Shown: piece by piece, positions 7,392-16,819 of the stretch | Layout: the number at the start of each line of letters is the position of its first letter | How positions within the stretch are numbered: position 1 is the first letter of the stretch | NCBI GenBank assembly: GCA_013286285.1 | Contig: JABDGA010000006.1 | Location: 1-49,473, forward strand | Source: Alphaproteobacteria bacterium | Lineage (GTDB): Bacteria; Pseudomonadota; Alphaproteobacteria; Rickettsiales; JABCZZ01 | Direction: 5' to 3' | Length of the DNA stretch: 49,473 nucleotides | Notes under the pieces: model-generated | The model's database searches: none | Told to the model about the DNA's origin: nothing | Seen by the model: the letters and a program-made list of their open reading frames with translations, nothing else | Translations under genes and position numbers: made by a program

Positions 7392-8615
7392 TTACGCAGC
7401 CGCTTTGGCATTATGCGGGCGGAACCTGCGGCGCCTTCTGTGGCTCGCATTCGGCGATGGATGTTTGCGAGGTTCTTCAAGCGCTTTATCTCCCGGATTC
7501 ATCAGCCGCTCTATGGCGCGCCATTTAAGCCTGTCTTCCGGAGAGATAAGGCTGACGGCGGAGCCAGACGCCCCTGCCCTTGCAGTCCTGCCGATACGGT
7601 GGATATAATCTTCCGGCGCATGCGGCAAATCGTAGTTAATCACATGCTTAATATGGTCGATATCCAACCCGCGTGCAGCAACATCGGTTGCCACGAGAAT
7701 GCGGTGTTTTTTTGCCCGAAACGCCTCAATCACACGATCACGCCTGCTCTGCTTCAGATCGCCATGAATAGCTTCCGAACTCATCTTTTGCTTGTTCAGC
7801 TTCACTGAAAGGCGATCTGCTCCCCTCTTGGTTTTTACAAACACGATGATGGAGCCTTCCCGCGCGTTCAGTTCTTTCAACAAAAGATCATATTTATTCG
7901 TAGCATCCGTATGGATAGTCTCATGCGTGAGATTTACATTCGCCTTGGGGGCGGCATTCTCCTGTCCCACCTTGATACGCACAGGGCTAGTCAGGTACTT
8001 TGCCGCCACCTTCATGATATTATCCGGCATGGTGGCGGAAAACATCAAGGTCTGGCGTGTCTTGGGCAGAAATTTTGCAATCTGGTCAAGCTGCGCGGAA
8101 AAGCCCATATCCAGCATCCGGTCGGTTTCATCAAGGACGAGAAACCCAGCATCGTGCAGCATCAATGTACCACGCTCGAGATGGTCATTGATACGACCCG
8201 GGGTGCCTATAATAAGGCGTGGGCGGTTGCGCAACTGAATGAATTGCGGCCCCATGGACTCCCCTCCGATAAGCAGTGCAGTATTAATGGTATTGCGGGT
8301 ACCCAGCATCGCTTTGAGCACGCTCATCACCTGCGTGGCAAGTTCACGGGTGGGCGTCAGTATGAGCGCCGCACCACGCGGATTGGCAAGCAGCTTCACG
8401 ATAAGCGGGATGGCAAACGCAGCGGTTTTACCGGTGCCGGTCTGTGCCGAGGCCAGTATGTCACGCCCTTCCAACGCAGGAGGAATAGCTTCCGCCTGTA
8501 CAGGCGTCGGGGTTTTAAACTGCATCCGCACCAGCGTTTCCATCAGCACAGGCGGCAAGTTAAATTTTAAAAAATCAGCGTTCGTATTTTCCACCGTATT
8601 TACTTCATTAAACAT
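7392..8615 (-). CDS. rhlE: DEAD-box-type RNA helicase (RhlE-like) with DETD motif
   Basis: An ATP-dependent RNA helicase of 407 residues. Motifs in order: Q motif FKTPTPVQ (33-40), Walker A AQTGTGKT (57-64), PTRELATQ (88-95), TPGR (138-141), motif II DETD (162-165), SAT (193-195), and near the C-terminus the HRIGRTARAG box. It ends in a basic tail (RRRRRFRPHNAK) that would help RNA binding. Motif II reads DETD where the family consensus is DEAD; the two acidic residues needed for ATP and Mg are kept, so activity is expected. Likely roles are ribosome assembly or RNA decay in the cold, by family. It has a long upstream region (8616-9175). The exact subfamily is less certain. Confidence 0.93.
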   Translation of the reverse strand: MFNEVNTVENTNADFLKFNLPPVLMETLVRMQFKTPTPVQAEAIPPALEGRDILASAQTGTGKTAAFAIPLIVKLLANPRGAALILTPTRELATQVMSVLKAMLGTRNTINTALLIGGESMGPQFIQLRNRPRLIIGTPGRINDHLERGTLMLHDAGFLVLDETDRMLDMGFSAQLDQIAKFLPKTRQTLMFSATMPDNIMKVAAKYLTSPVRIKVGQENAAPKANVNLTHETIHTDATNKYDLLLKELNAREGSIIVFVKTKRGADRLSVKLNKQKMSSEAIHGDLKQSRRDRVIEAFRAKKHRILVATDVAARGLDIDHIKHVINYDLPHAPEDYIHRIGRTARAGASGSAVSLISPEDRLKWRAIERLMNPGDKALEEPRKHPSPNASHRRRRRFRPHNAKAAA

Positions 8616-9175
8616 TGTATTTCCTTATTTTTAGTTATATCAAAGGCAGCCGCGCGAACCATTCGCGCAGCGCCAAAGCGTCAGAGCAAAAGCCCTTCGC
8701 CTACCACTCTTTACTAACGCCAGAGAAAAATAAGAAAAAACGTGCCAAGGCCACTTCTTAAATCGTGCCTTCCGGCACCACCGCTTTACTTTAGGAGAAT
8801 TCTTCTCTCCTCGCGGCAACTGTCATCAACAATGAGTAACAAGATGTTGTATACACTAGAAATGGCTAAAAAGCTAGCGATATTATTACTTTTTGCTAAT
8901 AGGTATGATTCTTTTGATTGCTTTTATACTTAATTAATCAGCTAATAACCATTATCTTCCTCTGTCCTCCGGACCTAGCTTAGGTTCCGGTAAGGGTATA
9001 CCATGCCCCTTCGTGTAATGCTGTACCCCCTTCACAGGTTATCAGCTTCTAAAAATTAAGATTCTATGAAATCTTCGTTAATATTTAGCCACCATGCTAA
9101 AAGCATTTGGGGTTTACTCCAAGGGACAACGCCGTTATGATGCGGCACCGGTTTAATCCTTACTCACAAAAATCC
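8616..9175. other. 560-base intergenic region between the divergent helicase and tpiA genes
   Basis: No convincing gene is present. Small hairpin-forming stretches occur: GTGCC-TTCC-GGCAC near 8766, GGAGAA/TTCTCC near 8794-8809, a GCGCGAA/TTCGCGC pair near 8652-8669, and CCGGACCTA-GCT-TAGGTTCCGG near 8973-8994 (one bulge). These could be parts of the helicase 5' leader (minus) or of a small RNA. Cold-inducible helicase genes often have long structured leaders, so a regulatory leader is plausible but unproven. The upstream half is AT-rich around 8850-8945. Confidence 0.4.
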
Positions 9176-9919
9176 ATGAAATACGTCTTCGGCAACTGGA
9201 AAATGAATGGAATCCATGAGGAAGCCGTAGCGCTGGCAAAGGCAGTCGGCACAACAAAACCACAAAAATACACCCAAGTAGCTATATTTCCTCCATTTAT
9301 AAACCTTCATCTTGTCAAAAAAGCGCTATCACGCTCCTCAATTGCCCTCGGCGCGCAGGATTGCAGCCCGGAAGAAAATGGCGCGTTTACCGGAGATATA
9401 AGCGCCGGAATGCTCAAGGATGCCGGTTGTAAATATGTTCTGGTTGGACATTCCGAACGGCGCACCTTGCATGGAGAAAGCGATGAAACCGTGCGGAACA
9501 AAGCAATCGCCGCCATAAAAGCCAGGCTGGTTCCGGTGATTTGCGTTGGAGAAAACCTTGCCGAGCGGGAATCCGGCAAATACCTTCAGGTCATCACCCG
9601 CCAGGTGGAGCAATCTGTCCCTTCACTTACCAATCCCAGCAGCTATTTGATTGCCTATGAGCCGGTCTGGGCAATAGGCTCTGGGAAAACCCCGATTTTA
9701 GCGGAAATATCGGAAGCGCATAAAACTATTGCCTCCTTGTTATATCATGATACATCAAAGGCGGATAAAAAAACCGCTATCCTTTATGGAGGCTCCGTGA
9801 AGGCCAATAATGCATGCGAGATTATGGCAACCGAAGGAGTTGACGGCGTGCTGGTCGGCGGGGCAAGCCTGAAGGCGGATGAGTTCGGAAAGATAATAGA
9901 AGCTGCTGGGAGCATATAA
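9176..9919 (+). CDS. tpiA: Triosephosphate isomerase
   Basis: TIM interconverts dihydroxyacetone phosphate and glyceraldehyde 3-phosphate in glycolysis. The 247-residue product starts MKYVFGNWKMNG, placing the catalytic Lys at position 9; the other active-site residues are His92 (LVGHSERR) and Glu162 (YEPVWAIGSG), with the phosphate loop ILYGGSVKANN and DGVLVGGASL. The open frame extends upstream to a TTG at 9107, but family alignment puts the start at 9176. No good Shine-Dalgarno precedes it. It is followed after six bases by secG, the standard alphaproteobacterial tpiA-secG-pyrG order. Confidence 0.97.
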   Translation: MKYVFGNWKMNGIHEEAVALAKAVGTTKPQKYTQVAIFPPFINLHLVKKALSRSSIALGAQDCSPEENGAFTGDISAGMLKDAGCKYVLVGHSERRTLHGESDETVRNKAIAAIKARLVPVICVGENLAERESGKYLQVITRQVEQSVPSLTNPSSYLIAYEPVWAIGSGKTPILAEISEAHKTIASLLYHDTSKADKKTAILYGGSVKANNACEIMATEGVDGVLVGGASLKADEFGKIIEAAGSI

Positions 9920-9925
9920 GAAATT

Positions 9926-10276
9926 ATGTATCAGGTTTTAATCGTCATACACGCTCTGATAACCATTGCGCTCATTGTTATCATACTGGTGCAGCGCAGT
10001 TCCAGTGACGGCATGGGGCTATCCGGAAGTGCGTCGGGCAGTTTTATGTCCGGACGGGCGGCAGCGACTTTCGTCACGCGCGCCACCGCAATATTGGCGG
10101 GAATATTCATTTTGTTAAGCTTAGGCATAGGGATACTGACCGCGCATAATCATGACCATGCTTCCGGCTCCATCATGGATAAGCTTACCAGTAAGCCTGC
10201 CCCGCAAGCCGTACCCCAGGCACCGGTGTCGCAACCTGCTAAACCTGCAGCCCCTAGCGTACCGCGTCCCGAATGA
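9926..10276 (+). CDS. secG: Protein-export membrane protein SecG
   Basis: A subunit of the SecYEG translocon. The 116-residue protein has two membrane segments (about 3-22, LIVIHALITIALIVIILVQ-like, and about 52-72, AILAGIFILLSLGIGIL). Between them is the signature VQRSSSDGMGLSGSASGSF followed by GRAAATFVTRATA. The C-terminal tail is Pro/Ala-rich (PAPQAVPQAPVSQPAKPAAP), as often seen in alphaproteobacteria. It starts six bases after tpiA and is probably co-transcribed with it. Confidence 0.95.
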   Translation: MYQVLIVIHALITIALIVIILVQRSSSDGMGLSGSASGSFMSGRAAATFVTRATAILAGIFILLSLGIGILTAHNHDHASGSIMDKLTSKPAPQAVPQAPVSQPAKPAAPSVPRPE

Positions 10277-10280
10277 AATT

Positions 10281-10311
10281 CAGGTTTCAGGTTTCGGGTT
10301 TCGGGTTTCAG
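10281..10311 (+). repeat. Heptanucleotide repeat of GTTTCNG type
   Basis: Four tandem 7-base units: CAGGTTT, CAGGTTT, CGGGTTT, CGGGTTT, then CAG. It begins four bases after the secG stop and lies in the 88-base secG-pyrG gap, followed by a second short repeat (CACCTGAT twice, about 10326-10347). The same heptamer family recurs at 20873-20900 in opposite orientation. Confidence 0.75.
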
Positions 10312-10358
10312 TTATGCCTGCTGACACCTGATATCTGTCACCTGATGCCTCAACTTGA

Positions 10359-12038
<1,680 letters not shown>

Positions 12039-12102
12039 ATTATTGGATTATCAGCCGCTAACTGAAATTTAACATAATCTTCATATTTCTTTGATAGTTT
12101 TT

Positions 12103-12111
12103 TGCTATAGT
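12103..12111 (+). promoter_or_regulatory. Candidate extended -10 promoter
   Basis: TGCTATAGT matches an extended -10 element (TG-N-TATAGT) 38 bases before the ATG at 12149. No good -35 hexamer is found at 16-18 bases. It would drive the 250-residue repeat protein. Moderate to low confidence. Confidence 0.35.
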
Positions 12112-12148
12112 GGCACTGGAGATAACATCTTTAAGAGTAAGGAAACCT

Positions 12149-12901
12149 ATGGCAAATAATGACTATATTGGCGAACTTATTTCATCCGCTAGGGATTTCG
12201 TCGAAACAAAAAAAGACACAATAGAGGTAAATGGGGAGGAAAGTTCTCGCCGCACCATTCACGTCGCAGCCTTCACATATAAAGGCCTTGAAAGGCTGAA
12301 TGTCTTAGGAGCGATAGATTCTACATCCTACCACCGGGCGCTTTCTGAAGCGCAAAACCGGCTAAACCTTCCAAAACCGTTACCTGAAGTGTATAGCGAT
12401 TTTGAGAAATTAGTGGACGGAGGGAAGTTCGATCAAGATACCGCTACTACGCTGGAAACTGTAGCACGCCGTACTGCAGGTGCATTATCTCGGCCAATGA
12501 TAAATGATAAGTATATTTCAGGACTTATTTCATCCGCTGAAGCCTTCGCCGCAGAAAGACAAGATAAAATAGGGACAAATGGAGATATAGCCATCGCAGC
12601 CTTCACATATAAAGGCCTTCGACAACTGCATGACTTAGTAGTCCTATCTGATGAATCCTACCAACAGGCACTTTCTGAGGTGCAAAGGCGGCTAAACCTT
12701 CCAAAACCGCTGCCTGAAGTGTATAGCGACTTCGGAAAATTAGTGGACGGAGGGAAGTTTGATCAACATACCGCTACTACGCTGGAAACCATAGCGCGCC
12801 GTACTGCAGGTACATTATCTCAGCCCGGAACGTCACAAGTTGTTGCTACAGGAAGAGAAACTGAACCACTTTCTCCAGAACGACAAAAAGCACTTGGATA
12901 A
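12149..12901 (+). CDS. Internally duplicated 250-aa protein of unknown function
   Basis: The protein consists of two copies of a unit of about 110 residues (about 3-114 and 119-224) and a polar tail. Matching blocks: ISSARDF and ISSAEAF; AAFTYKGL at 40-47 and 150-157; RLNLPKPLPEVYSDF at 71-85 and 181-195; KLVDGGKFDQ; TATTLETVARRTAG and TATTLETIARRTAG. Unit 1 carries a six-residue insert near 31-36. The DNA of the two units is also closely similar, so the duplication is fairly recent. No signal peptide or membrane segment. The ATG at 12149 has AAGGA at good spacing, so it is preferred over the upstream start at 12110. I do not recognise the family. A 77-residue ORF follows after 15 bases. Confidence 0.65.
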   Translation: MANNDYIGELISSARDFVETKKDTIEVNGEESSRRTIHVAAFTYKGLERLNVLGAIDSTSYHRALSEAQNRLNLPKPLPEVYSDFEKLVDGGKFDQDTATTLETVARRTAGALSRPMINDKYISGLISSAEAFAAERQDKIGTNGDIAIAAFTYKGLRQLHDLVVLSDESYQQALSEVQRRLNLPKPLPEVYSDFGKLVDGGKFDQHTATTLETIARRTAGTLSQPGTSQVVATGRETEPLSPERQKALG

Positions 12902-12916
12902 TAGTACGAGGAACAT

Positions 12917-13150
12917 ATGGCATACGCAAATCCTTCACAATCCCCAAACGGCTCCGTGTTTTTACTATTTGGCAGGGACAATGGCCGGGATGCTTGGTAT
13001 ATTATCCGGGCACATAAAATAAAAGAGCCGATTGTACGCAACTTTCACAAGACGGTAGAAAGCTATAATTTAAATAAGCTGGGAACAGTACTGGAAACCG
13101 GTTGGGGAAAAGAGCCGCCGGAAGATCTGAAAAAAAAGTATATGCACTAA
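12917..13150 (+). CDS. Small protein of unknown function (77 aa)
   Basis: Begins [21 protein letters not shown] after a GAGGAA ribosome-binding site, 15 bases after the repeat protein, so it is probably the second gene of that transcript. It has an aromatic-rich segment ([14 protein letters not shown]), [20 protein letters not shown], and a basic end (LKKKYMH). No signal or membrane segment. Family unknown; coding status rests on ribosome-binding site, spacing and an uninterrupted frame. Confidence 0.55.
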   Translation: MAYANPSQSPNGSVFLLFGRDNGRDAWYIIRAHKIKEPIVRNFHKTVESYNLNKLGTVLETGWGKEPPEDLKKKYMH

Positions 13151-13188
13151 GCCTCCTTTTTGTTCAAAGGATATATCCGCTTTTACGC

Positions 13189-13216
13189 TTGACAATCCCC
13201 AAGGAATGGCTACTTT
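13189..13216 (+). promoter_or_regulatory. Sigma-70-type promoter for rpmG
   Basis: TTGACA at 13189-13194, a 16-base spacer, and TACTTT at 13211-13216, 36 bases before the rpmG ATG. The -35 is a perfect consensus match. It probably drives rpmG and may extend into yajC-secD, since the rpmG-yajC gap is only 23 bases. Confidence 0.6.
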
Positions 13217-13251
13217 GCCGTGCACTTAACACTTATTCAGAATTTACCTCT

Positions 13252-13419
13252 ATGGCAAAGAAAAATATCGTCCTTATCAAACTGGCAAGCAGCGCAGATA
13301 CGGGGGTTTTTTACGTAAAAAAGAAGAACCCGAAGAAGCAGACCGAAAAGCTCTCTTTCCGTAAATATGACCCAGTGGCGCGCAAGCACGTCGTATTTAA
13401 CGAAACCAAACTGAAATAG
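13252..13419 (+). CDS. rpmG: 50S ribosomal protein L33
   Basis: The 55-residue product [18 protein letters not shown]... has the L33 pattern: a basic N-terminus, [10 protein letters not shown], and a C-terminal [19 protein letters not shown]. It has no CxxC pairs, so it is the zinc-independent form. The frame runs open upstream to 13102, but the ATG at 13252 matches the family start and follows a good promoter. Confidence 0.96.
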   Translation: MAKKNIVLIKLASSADTGVFYVKKKNPKKQTEKLSFRKYDPVARKHVVFNETKLK

Positions 13420-13442
13420 TCACCTCTTTCTACGGAGGAGCC

Positions 13443-13826
13443 ATGTTCATTACCGATGCCCTAGCCGCCGATGCTGTGAATGCCGTTGCCTCCGGTCCGG
13501 CAGCCCTTTTAAGCAGCGCCATGCCGATGGTGCTGATTGTAGCGGTATTTTACCTCCTTATTATTCGCCCGAACCAGAAGAAAATCAAAGACCATGAGGA
13601 TATGGTAAAGGCGTTGCGCCGCGGCGACAAGGTCGTCACCGCAGGCGGGGTTATCGGGGTTATCAACAAGGTGGAAGATGATAACATACTCGTGCTGGAA
13701 ATCGCCGATAATGTCAAAATACGCGTGATTCGTGAGACTATTTCTACCGTCATGAACAAGACTCCGGTTGCCAACGACAACAAGGAAGATAACAAAACGC
13801 CCGGTAAATCCGCCGGCAAAAAATAG
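13443..13826 (+). CDS. yajC: Preprotein translocase accessory subunit YajC
   Basis: A single-pass inner-membrane protein of 127 residues that associates with SecDF. The membrane segment (about 24-44, AMPMVLIVAVFYLLIIRP) is followed by the signature RPNQKKIKDHEDMVKALRRGD and the small domain VVTAGGVIGVINKVEDD...VRVIRETISTV-like. A strong GGAGGAGCC site precedes the ATG. secD follows after eight bases, the usual order. Confidence 0.95.
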   Translation: MFITDALAADAVNAVASGPAALLSSAMPMVLIVAVFYLLIIRPNQKKIKDHEDMVKALRRGDKVVTAGGVIGVINKVEDDNILVLEIADNVKIRVIRETISTVMNKTPVANDNKEDNKTPGKSAGKK

Positions 13827-13834
13827 GCAGGACG

Positions 13835-15424
13835 ATGCTGGATTTTTCACGCTGGAAGATTGCAATCATAGCGGGCGTATGCCTGTTCTTTGCATTACTG
13901 GCAATCCCCAATCTTTTTTCCGAAGATACGCGCGGGCAATTTCCTGCTTTCCTGCCGTCGCGGACGGTGAATCTTGGATTGGATCTGCAGGGTGGATCTT
14001 ACCTGCTGCTGGAATTGCAGTTCGACCGTTATCTCTATGAGCAGTTGAACGGTGTCGTGGACGGGCTGCGTGCCGAAATGATCGCGAAGAATATTATGTA
14101 TCAGGGGCTTGGCATCACTGGCAATGCCGTGAAGTTTACCCTGATAAAACCGGGGGATGCAACAAATATAAAATCGCTGGTCGCAAAAATTGCCCCGGAT
14201 ATGGAAGCCTCCGACAAAGGCAATGGCAGTTACGAAGTCACGTTTTCCGAGAACGCGCTCAGTGCAAAGAAATTGCAGCTCCTTGAGCAATCCATGCAGA
14301 TCGTCAACCGCCGTGTAAACGAAACTGGCACACGTGAACCAATCATTCAACGCCAGGGCAATAGCCGTATTGTGCTGCAGGTCCCAGGCCTGCAGGATCC
14401 GGAAAGGCTGAAAGCTCTGCTCGGCAAAACCGCCAAGATGACCTTCCATCTGGTCGATGAAAACGCCAGCATGACGGATCTGATGCATGGCAAGACACCG
14501 GCGGGAACGCGTATCCTTTATGAAGAAGCGCATAGCACAACGGAAAAGAATCCCGTCCGTATGCCCATTGCGATCAAGACCCGCGTAATGCTGAGCGGCG
14601 ATATGCTGGTGGATGCCGCCGCCACGTTCGACAATCAGACCAACGAACCGGTGGTAAGCTTCCGCTTCAATACGGCGGGGGCGCAGAAGTTTGGTGAAAT
14701 CACCCGCGAAAATGTCGGTAAGCGCTTCGCCATCGTGCTGGACGACAAAGTGATTACCGCGCCGGTTATCCGCAGCGCCATCCTGGGCGGCAGCGGCATT
14801 ATCTCCGGCAATTTTACCACGGAATCCGCCAATGATCTGGCCGTGCTGTTGCGCTCCGGCGCATTGCCTGTTCCCCTGAAGGTCATTGAAGAACGTAGTG
14901 TTGGCCCCAGCTTGGGCGCGGACTCTATCAGCGCGGGTAAGCGCGCATCACTCCTGGGCGTTGTGCTGGTGATGGGCTTCATGCTGATCAATTACGGGCT
15001 GTTCGGGATTTTTGCCAATGTGGCACTATTCTTCAACCTGGTATTCATCATGGGCGCATTATCGCTGTTTCAGGCGACCCTTACGCTGCCCGGCATTGCC
15101 GGCATGGTGCTGACGCTGGGTATGGCGGTGGATGCCAACGTGCTCATCTATGAGCGCATCCGTGAAGAGTTGCGTAATGGGAAAACGCCGTTCTCCGCGA
15201 TTGAAAGCGGATTCCGCATCGCCCGCGCTACTATTCTCGACGCTAATGTTACCACCCTCATTGCCGCCATTTTGTTGTTTTATTTCGGCACAGGGACGGT
15301 AAAAGGCTTCGCCGTAACCCTCGCCATCGGCATTCTCGCCTCGATGTTTACCGCTATTCTTCTAACACGCCTGATGGTTTCCGTCTGGCTGCGCCGTACG
15401 AGACCGAAAGTGGTGCCGATTTAG
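13835..15424 (+). CDS. secD: Protein translocase subunit SecD
   Basis: SecD (529 residues) uses the proton motive force to complete export through SecYEG. Visible: an N-terminal membrane segment, the D1 motif LGLDLQGGSYLLLEL, periplasmic P1 domain with VNRRVNETGTREPIIQRQG, and a C-terminal five-helix bundle starting near residue 365, with DANVLIYERIREELRNGK and FRIARATILDANVTTLIAA (D4-type motifs). It is a normal stand-alone SecD length, not a SecDF fusion. secF would normally follow but does not: the next 97 bases are non-coding and a response regulator follows. Confidence 0.96.
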   Translation: MLDFSRWKIAIIAGVCLFFALLAIPNLFSEDTRGQFPAFLPSRTVNLGLDLQGGSYLLLELQFDRYLYEQLNGVVDGLRAEMIAKNIMYQGLGITGNAVKFTLIKPGDATNIKSLVAKIAPDMEASDKGNGSYEVTFSENALSAKKLQLLEQSMQIVNRRVNETGTREPIIQRQGNSRIVLQVPGLQDPERLKALLGKTAKMTFHLVDENASMTDLMHGKTPAGTRILYEEAHSTTEKNPVRMPIAIKTRVMLSGDMLVDAAATFDNQTNEPVVSFRFNTAGAQKFGEITRENVGKRFAIVLDDKVITAPVIRSAILGGSGIISGNFTTESANDLAVLLRSGALPVPLKVIEERSVGPSLGADSISAGKRASLLGVVLVMGFMLINYGLFGIFANVALFFNLVFIMGALSLFQATLTLPGIAGMVLTLGMAVDANVLIYERIREELRNGKTPFSAIESGFRIARATILDANVTTLIAAILLFYFGTGTVKGFAVTLAIGILASMFTAILLTRLMVSVWLRRTRPKVVPI

Positions 15425-15521
15425 AGCGTGTCTCCGATATTATTCATACTTCTTCTTGTAGAAAAATGATACTTATCTTGTATAAGGAACATAGTTATCA
15501 CTATGCCATAGGTATCTTTTT

Positions 15522-15929
15522 ATGAGCAATCTTGCCCGAGCTAAATGCAATGTTCTTGTATTAGACGATGATGAACTCAATTTAATGATACTTGAAAATG
15601 CAACGGGAAAAGCCGGGTATGATGCGAAGCCATTTTTATGCAGCGAGGAGGCATGGTCTTATCTGAAAGAGAATCCCAACAGTATAGATATCGCTGTTAT
15701 TGACAAAATGATGCCAAAGATTGACGGAATCGAGTTCTTAAAGCGCATGAAAGGTAATGAATCACTCAAACATATCCCGGTTATCCTGCAGACAGGCGAT
15801 GTAGGAAAGAAACAGATGGAAGAGGGGATGAAAAATGGTGCGTATTATTATTTAGCAAAACCGTTTACACCGGACATGCTCATTGTACTTCTACAATCAG
15901 CAGGGAATTCCCTCGCTCTTGGAGCATAA
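15522..15929 (+). CDS. Single-domain response regulator (CheY-like)
   Basis: A stand-alone receiver domain of 135 residues: acidic pocket Asp15-Asp16-Asp17 (LVLDDDELN), phosphoacceptor Asp61 (VIDKMMPKIDG), Thr91 (LQTGDVG) and Lys113 before Pro114 (LAKPF). All residues needed for phosphorylation are present and no output domain follows. An AGGT site lies nine bases before the ATG. No histidine kinase is adjacent, so the cognate partner is unknown; the window's only kinase is at 42.8-44.4 kb and lacks its own receiver. Roles such as motility or relay are possible. Confidence 0.92.
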   Translation: MSNLARAKCNVLVLDDDELNLMILENATGKAGYDAKPFLCSEEAWSYLKENPNSIDIAVIDKMMPKIDGIEFLKRMKGNESLKHIPVILQTGDVGKKQMEEGMKNGAYYYLAKPFTPDMLIVLLQSAGNSLALGA

Positions 15930-15964
15930 CTGCTCTATTCGTATCATTAGCAGGCACATCTTTT

Positions 15965-16819
15965 TTACTTCCCCCACCGGTTATGCACCCAGAACCATTG
16001 CGCGGGATGCTCTCGGATCCAGTATTCAAAGATGCGGTGAAGTTCCAGCATCGCGGCTTTTGCATCCGTATTTTTATCATAGATAACCGGCGGCTGCAGC
16101 GTCACATGAAAATGCACCCCATGCGTACGCACTACACGGGCGGCAAGCAACGGCACCTCTAATTTCATCGCCATGCTGATGGCAGCGGTCGCGGTCATCG
16201 CGTCCCGGCCAAAAAACGGCACCGCTTCTCCATCATTCATTTTCTGATCGACCAGCATCCCTACCGCTTTTCCTGCCTTGACGGCCTTAATGGACTGCTG
16301 CGCGCCTTCGCGGCCTTTTCCGTACATGGCCGTGTTATATCTGGAACGGATACGGCAGATCAGCCAATCCGCTACTGGGTTATTGGCAGCACGATAAATC
16401 AGCACCATCGGCAATCCGTAGATTGCCGCAGTCAGGGGCGCGATTTCCCAGTTGGCAAAATGGCCGGAGATAAAAAAGGATCCGACTTCTGAATTTTTTA
16501 CATTCTGCAAATGTTCCAATCCTTCAATCGTAATGCGCCTCGCCATGATTTTACGCGATATATGCGGATATTCCCCGATGATTCGCCCGAGATTATCCCA
16601 CATATCGCTTAAGACTTTTCCGCGTTCCGCTTCACTCAATTCCGGAAGCGCCATGGCGATATTTTTACCGGCAACCCTATGCACTCCCAGGAACGGCCCG
16701 ATCATCCGCCCCAGCAGGCCGCCCAGAGCCGAGGCAGCATCGAGCGGCAGCAGGCGGAAGAATGTTATACTCACCACCAGCAGAACCGCTTCCACACCGT
16801 ATTTAATATTTCGCAGCAT
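15965..16819 (-). CDS. lpxL: Lipid A late acyltransferase (LpxL/HtrB family)
   Basis: Transfers a secondary acyl chain to the Kdo2-lipid A precursor at the inner membrane. The 284-residue protein has an N-terminal hydrophobic helix (about 11-25), a GKNIAMALPELSEAER segment typical of the family, and the catalytic HX4E motif His120-FANW-Glu125 in ISGHFANWE. Other family marks are VLIYRAANNP, GMLVDQKMNDGEAVPFFGR and a terminal AQWFWVHNRWGK. It starts by a one-base overlap with the lpxK stop (TGATG), so the two are coupled. Which acyl chain it adds cannot be told. Confidence 0.92.
   Translation of the reverse strand: MLRNIKYGVEAVLLVVSITFFRLLPLDAASALGGLLGRMIGPFLGVHRVAGKNIAMALPELSEAERGKVLSDMWDNLGRIIGEYPHISRKIMARRITIEGLEHLQNVKNSEVGSFFISGHFANWEIAPLTAAIYGLPMVLIYRAANNPVADWLICRIRSRYNTAMYGKGREGAQQSIKAVKAGKAVGMLVDQKMNDGEAVPFFGRDAMTATAAISMAMKLEVPLLAARVVRTHGVHFHVTLQPPVIYDKNTDAKAAMLELHRIFEYWIREHPAQWFWVHNRWGK

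Noticed and set aside
8742-8933. 63-residue plus ORF (with an inner ATG at 8832) in the helicase-tpiA gap
   Set aside because: No ribosome-binding site, low-complexity hydrophobic end and no recognisable feature; treated as non-coding.
15930-15964. CTGCT...AGCAG hairpin followed by TTTTTT between the response regulator and lpxL
   Set aside because: Only five base pairs, a long loop and ten bases before the T-run; too weak to call as a terminator.
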